Source: Salinicoccus sp. Bachu38 (GTDB lineage Bacteria; Bacillota; Bacilli; Staphylococcales; Salinicoccaceae). Taken from it: a DNA stretch of 64,000 bases. The position numbers were made by a program, and so were the translations under genes. This document shows, one piece after another, positions 62,625 through 64,000 of this stretch; positions within the stretch are counted from its first letter, which is position 1, and each line of letters opens with the position of its first letter. Under the pieces are notes generated by a model. That model was given only the letters and a program-made list of their open reading frames with translations. It did not search any database and was not told the DNA's origin. The DNA lies in NCBI RefSeq assembly GCF_038561955.2, contig NZ_CP138333.2, forward strand, positions 930,001 to 994,000, given 5' to 3'.

Positions 62625-64000
62625 TGTTTGCTTCAGTCATTGTTGATATACCCAGCAAAAGTGTCAATCAGGTGTTCGACTACCGCATTCCGGATGGAAT
62701 GGAGGATCTGATCAAAGTGGGCCACCGGGTGCTCGTCCCCTTCGGACGGCGGACGATACAGGGATATGTGATGAAATTGCAGGACACCACTGATTTTGAC
62801 CCATCAAGAATCAAGGAGATCGCCCGCACGCTCGATATAGAACCCGTGCTGACCGAAGAGATGATCACCATTGCCAAGCATCTGGCGGACTATTACGTCG
62901 ACCAGTACATCAGTGTGATCGAGACGATTCTGCCGGCTGCGCTGAAGGCGAACTACAGGAAGGTGCTCAAGCTCGCGGAAGGCCATACCACAGAAGCCGA
63001 AGCGGCACTTGCGGAGATTTCCGGCGGGGCTGAAGTCGAGCCGAAACGGCTGGACCCTGAGGAGCTGAGGAGGCTCTCCCCCCATCTGAAGTCGGGGGAT
63101 ATCCAGGAAGAGACCGTCATCAGGCAGCATACACGGAAGAAGACGGCACTCGCCGTCTATTCACTGAAGCAGCAGGGCGCCGACCTGTCGCGTGCCAAAA
63201 AGCAGCAGGAGCTCCTGGATGTGATCGACGGATCGTCCGAACCGCTTTTCGTCAGGGATCTCGTCAATGACGGATTCTCCAATCATCTGATCAATGCGCT
63301 GCATAAAAAAGGGTATATCGAAAAGGTTGAACGGGAAGTGGAACGGGACCCATACAGCGGACGCATCTTCACAAGTGATCCGCCGAAAGTGCTGAACCCC
63401 GAGCAGCAGCATGCCTACGGCAGGATCATGGAGGCGCTGGATGCACAGCAGGCGAAGACATTCCTTCTTCACGGCATTACGGGAAGCGGCAAGACGGAAG
63501 TCTATCTCCAGGTCATCCAGAAGGTGCTCGAAGAAGGGCGTACGGCAATCATGCTTGTGCCCGAAATTGCCCTGACGCCCCAGATGGTCAACCGCTTCAA
63601 GAGGCGGTTCGGTGATGATGTAGCAGTGCTGCATTCAGGGCTTTCCCATGGTGAAAAATACGATGAGTGGCGCAAGATCAAAGAGGGACGGGCGCGCGTT
63701 TCCGTCGGTGCAAGAAGCAGTATTTTTGCCCCGTTCGAAAACGTCGGTGCCATCATCGTCGATGAGGAGCATGAAACAACATACAAACAGGGTGACCGTC
63801 CGATGTATCATGCAATCGAAGTGGCGAAGTTCAGAAGCAGATACCACAAATGTCCACTGATACTGGGTACGGCCACACCAAGCCTTGAAACGTATGCACG
63901 GAGTGAAAAGGGTGTGTATGAACGTCTGGAGCTGACGGAACGGGCCGGCACGAAAGTGCTTCCGGAAATCAGTGTCGTGGACATGTCGGAAGAGCACCGG
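62621..64000 (+). CDS. priA: Primosomal protein N' (PriA helicase), 5' part
   Basis: PriA restarts stalled replication forks by loading the replicative helicase. The first 460 codons are in the window without interruption and the frame is still open at the end. The N-terminal 3' DNA-binding domain begins MMFASVIVDIPSKSVNQVFD, then a winged-helix region, then the helicase with Walker A HGITGSGKTEVYL, LVPEIALTPQM, the DEEH box in IIVDEEHETTYK and the motif GTATPSLET. The cysteine-rich zinc domain and the C-terminal half lie beyond the window. It overlaps coaBC by four bases; a second ATG at 62624 is also possible. Confidence 0.96.
   Translation, partial: MMFASVIVDIPSKSVNQVFDYRIPDGMEDLIKVGHRVLVPFGRRTIQGYVMKLQDTTDFDPSRIKEIARTLDIEPVLTEEMITIAKHLADYYVDQYISVIETILPAALKANYRKVLKLAEGHTTEAEAALAEISGGAEVEPKRLDPEELRRLSPHLKSGDIQEETVIRQHTRKKTALAVYSLKQQGADLSRAKKQQELLDVIDGSSEPLFVRDLVNDGFSNHLINALHKKGYIEKVEREVERDPYSGRIFTSDPPKVLNPEQQHAYGRIMEALDAQQAKTFLLHGITGSGKTEVYLQVIQKVLEEGRTAIMLVPEIALTPQMVNRFKRRFGDDVAVLHSGLSHGEKYDEWRKIKEGRARVSVGARSSIFAPFENVGAIIVDEEHETTYKQGDRPMYHAIEVAKFRSRYHKCPLILGTATPSLETYARSEKGVYERLELTERAGTKVLPEISVVDMSEEHR

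Overview
The window is an ordinary, densely packed stretch of a low-GC Gram-positive (Firmicutes) chromosome with base composition near 50% GC by eye. Gene order and protein sequences point to Staphylococcaceae outside the genus Staphylococcus, most likely a Salinicoccus/Jeotgalicoccus-type halotolerant coccus. The reasons are the order pyc-ctaA/ctaB, ylbF-ylbG-rsmD-coaD-tmcAL-ylbN-rpmF-bshC-mraZ, the mraZ-to-ftsZ block, ylmDEFGH-divIVA-ileS-lspA-rluD-pyr operon, and rqcH-gmk-rpoZ-coaBC-priA, plus a staphylococcal-type FtsZ N-terminus ([10 protein letters not shown]). A caa3 cytochrome oxidase, a class 1B PyrK/PyrD pair and a full glycogen-synthesis cluster set it apart from S. aureus. The genus assignment is inference.

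Layout: (1) 1-11.3 kb: pyruvate carboxylase, heme A and heme O synthases, and the caa3 oxidase operon ctaBCDEF followed by ctaG and a DUF420 membrane protein. (2) 11.3-17.5 kb: small conserved genes around RNA modification, CoA synthesis and ribosomes (YugN-like, ylbF, a glycerophosphodiesterase, ylbG, a DUF7147 protein, rsmD, coaD, tmcAL, ylbN-rpmF, a GNAT). (3) 17.6-33.2 kb: bshC, the division and cell wall cluster mraZ-rsmH-ftsL-pbp1-mraY-murD-divIB, then ftsA-ftsZ, then pgeF-ylmE-sepF-ylmG-ylmH-divIVA. (4) 33.2-37.6 kb: ileS under a T-box leader, lspA, rluD. (5) 37.6-49.1 kb: pyr operon pyrR-pyrP-pyrB-pyrC-carA-carB-pyrK-pyrD-pyrF-pyrE behind a single PyrR attenuator. (6) 49.1-58.7 kb: a glycogen island, pulA-pgcA on the minus strand diverging from glgB-glgC-glgD-glgA on the plus strand. 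(7) 58.7-64 kb: rqcH (minus), gmk-rpoZ, coaBC and the 5' part of priA, cut by the window end.

How the genes work together: Pyc replenishes oxaloacetate. CtaA and CtaB make the heme A used by CtaCDEF, and CtaG helps install copper. The dcw and ylm genes build the divisome (FtsZ, FtsA, SepF, DivIB, FtsL, PBP1) and its lipid-linked precursor supply (MraY, MurD). The pyr genes make UMP de novo. The glycogen genes turn glucose-1-phosphate into ADP-glucose and branched alpha-glucan, with PulA for debranching and PgcA to link to glucose-6-phosphate.

I found no mobile element, CRISPR array, tRNA, rRNA, phage or defence system, and nothing I would call a wholly new system. The points most worth a second look are the three 10-bp-phased GTGG boxes before mraZ, the glycogen island without a phosphorylase, the single-attenuator pyr operon with a class 1B dihydroorotate dehydrogenase, the T-box leader with no obvious terminator stem, shared symmetric terminators at six of eight convergent gene junctions, and the abutting divergent promoters of the GNAT gene and bshC.
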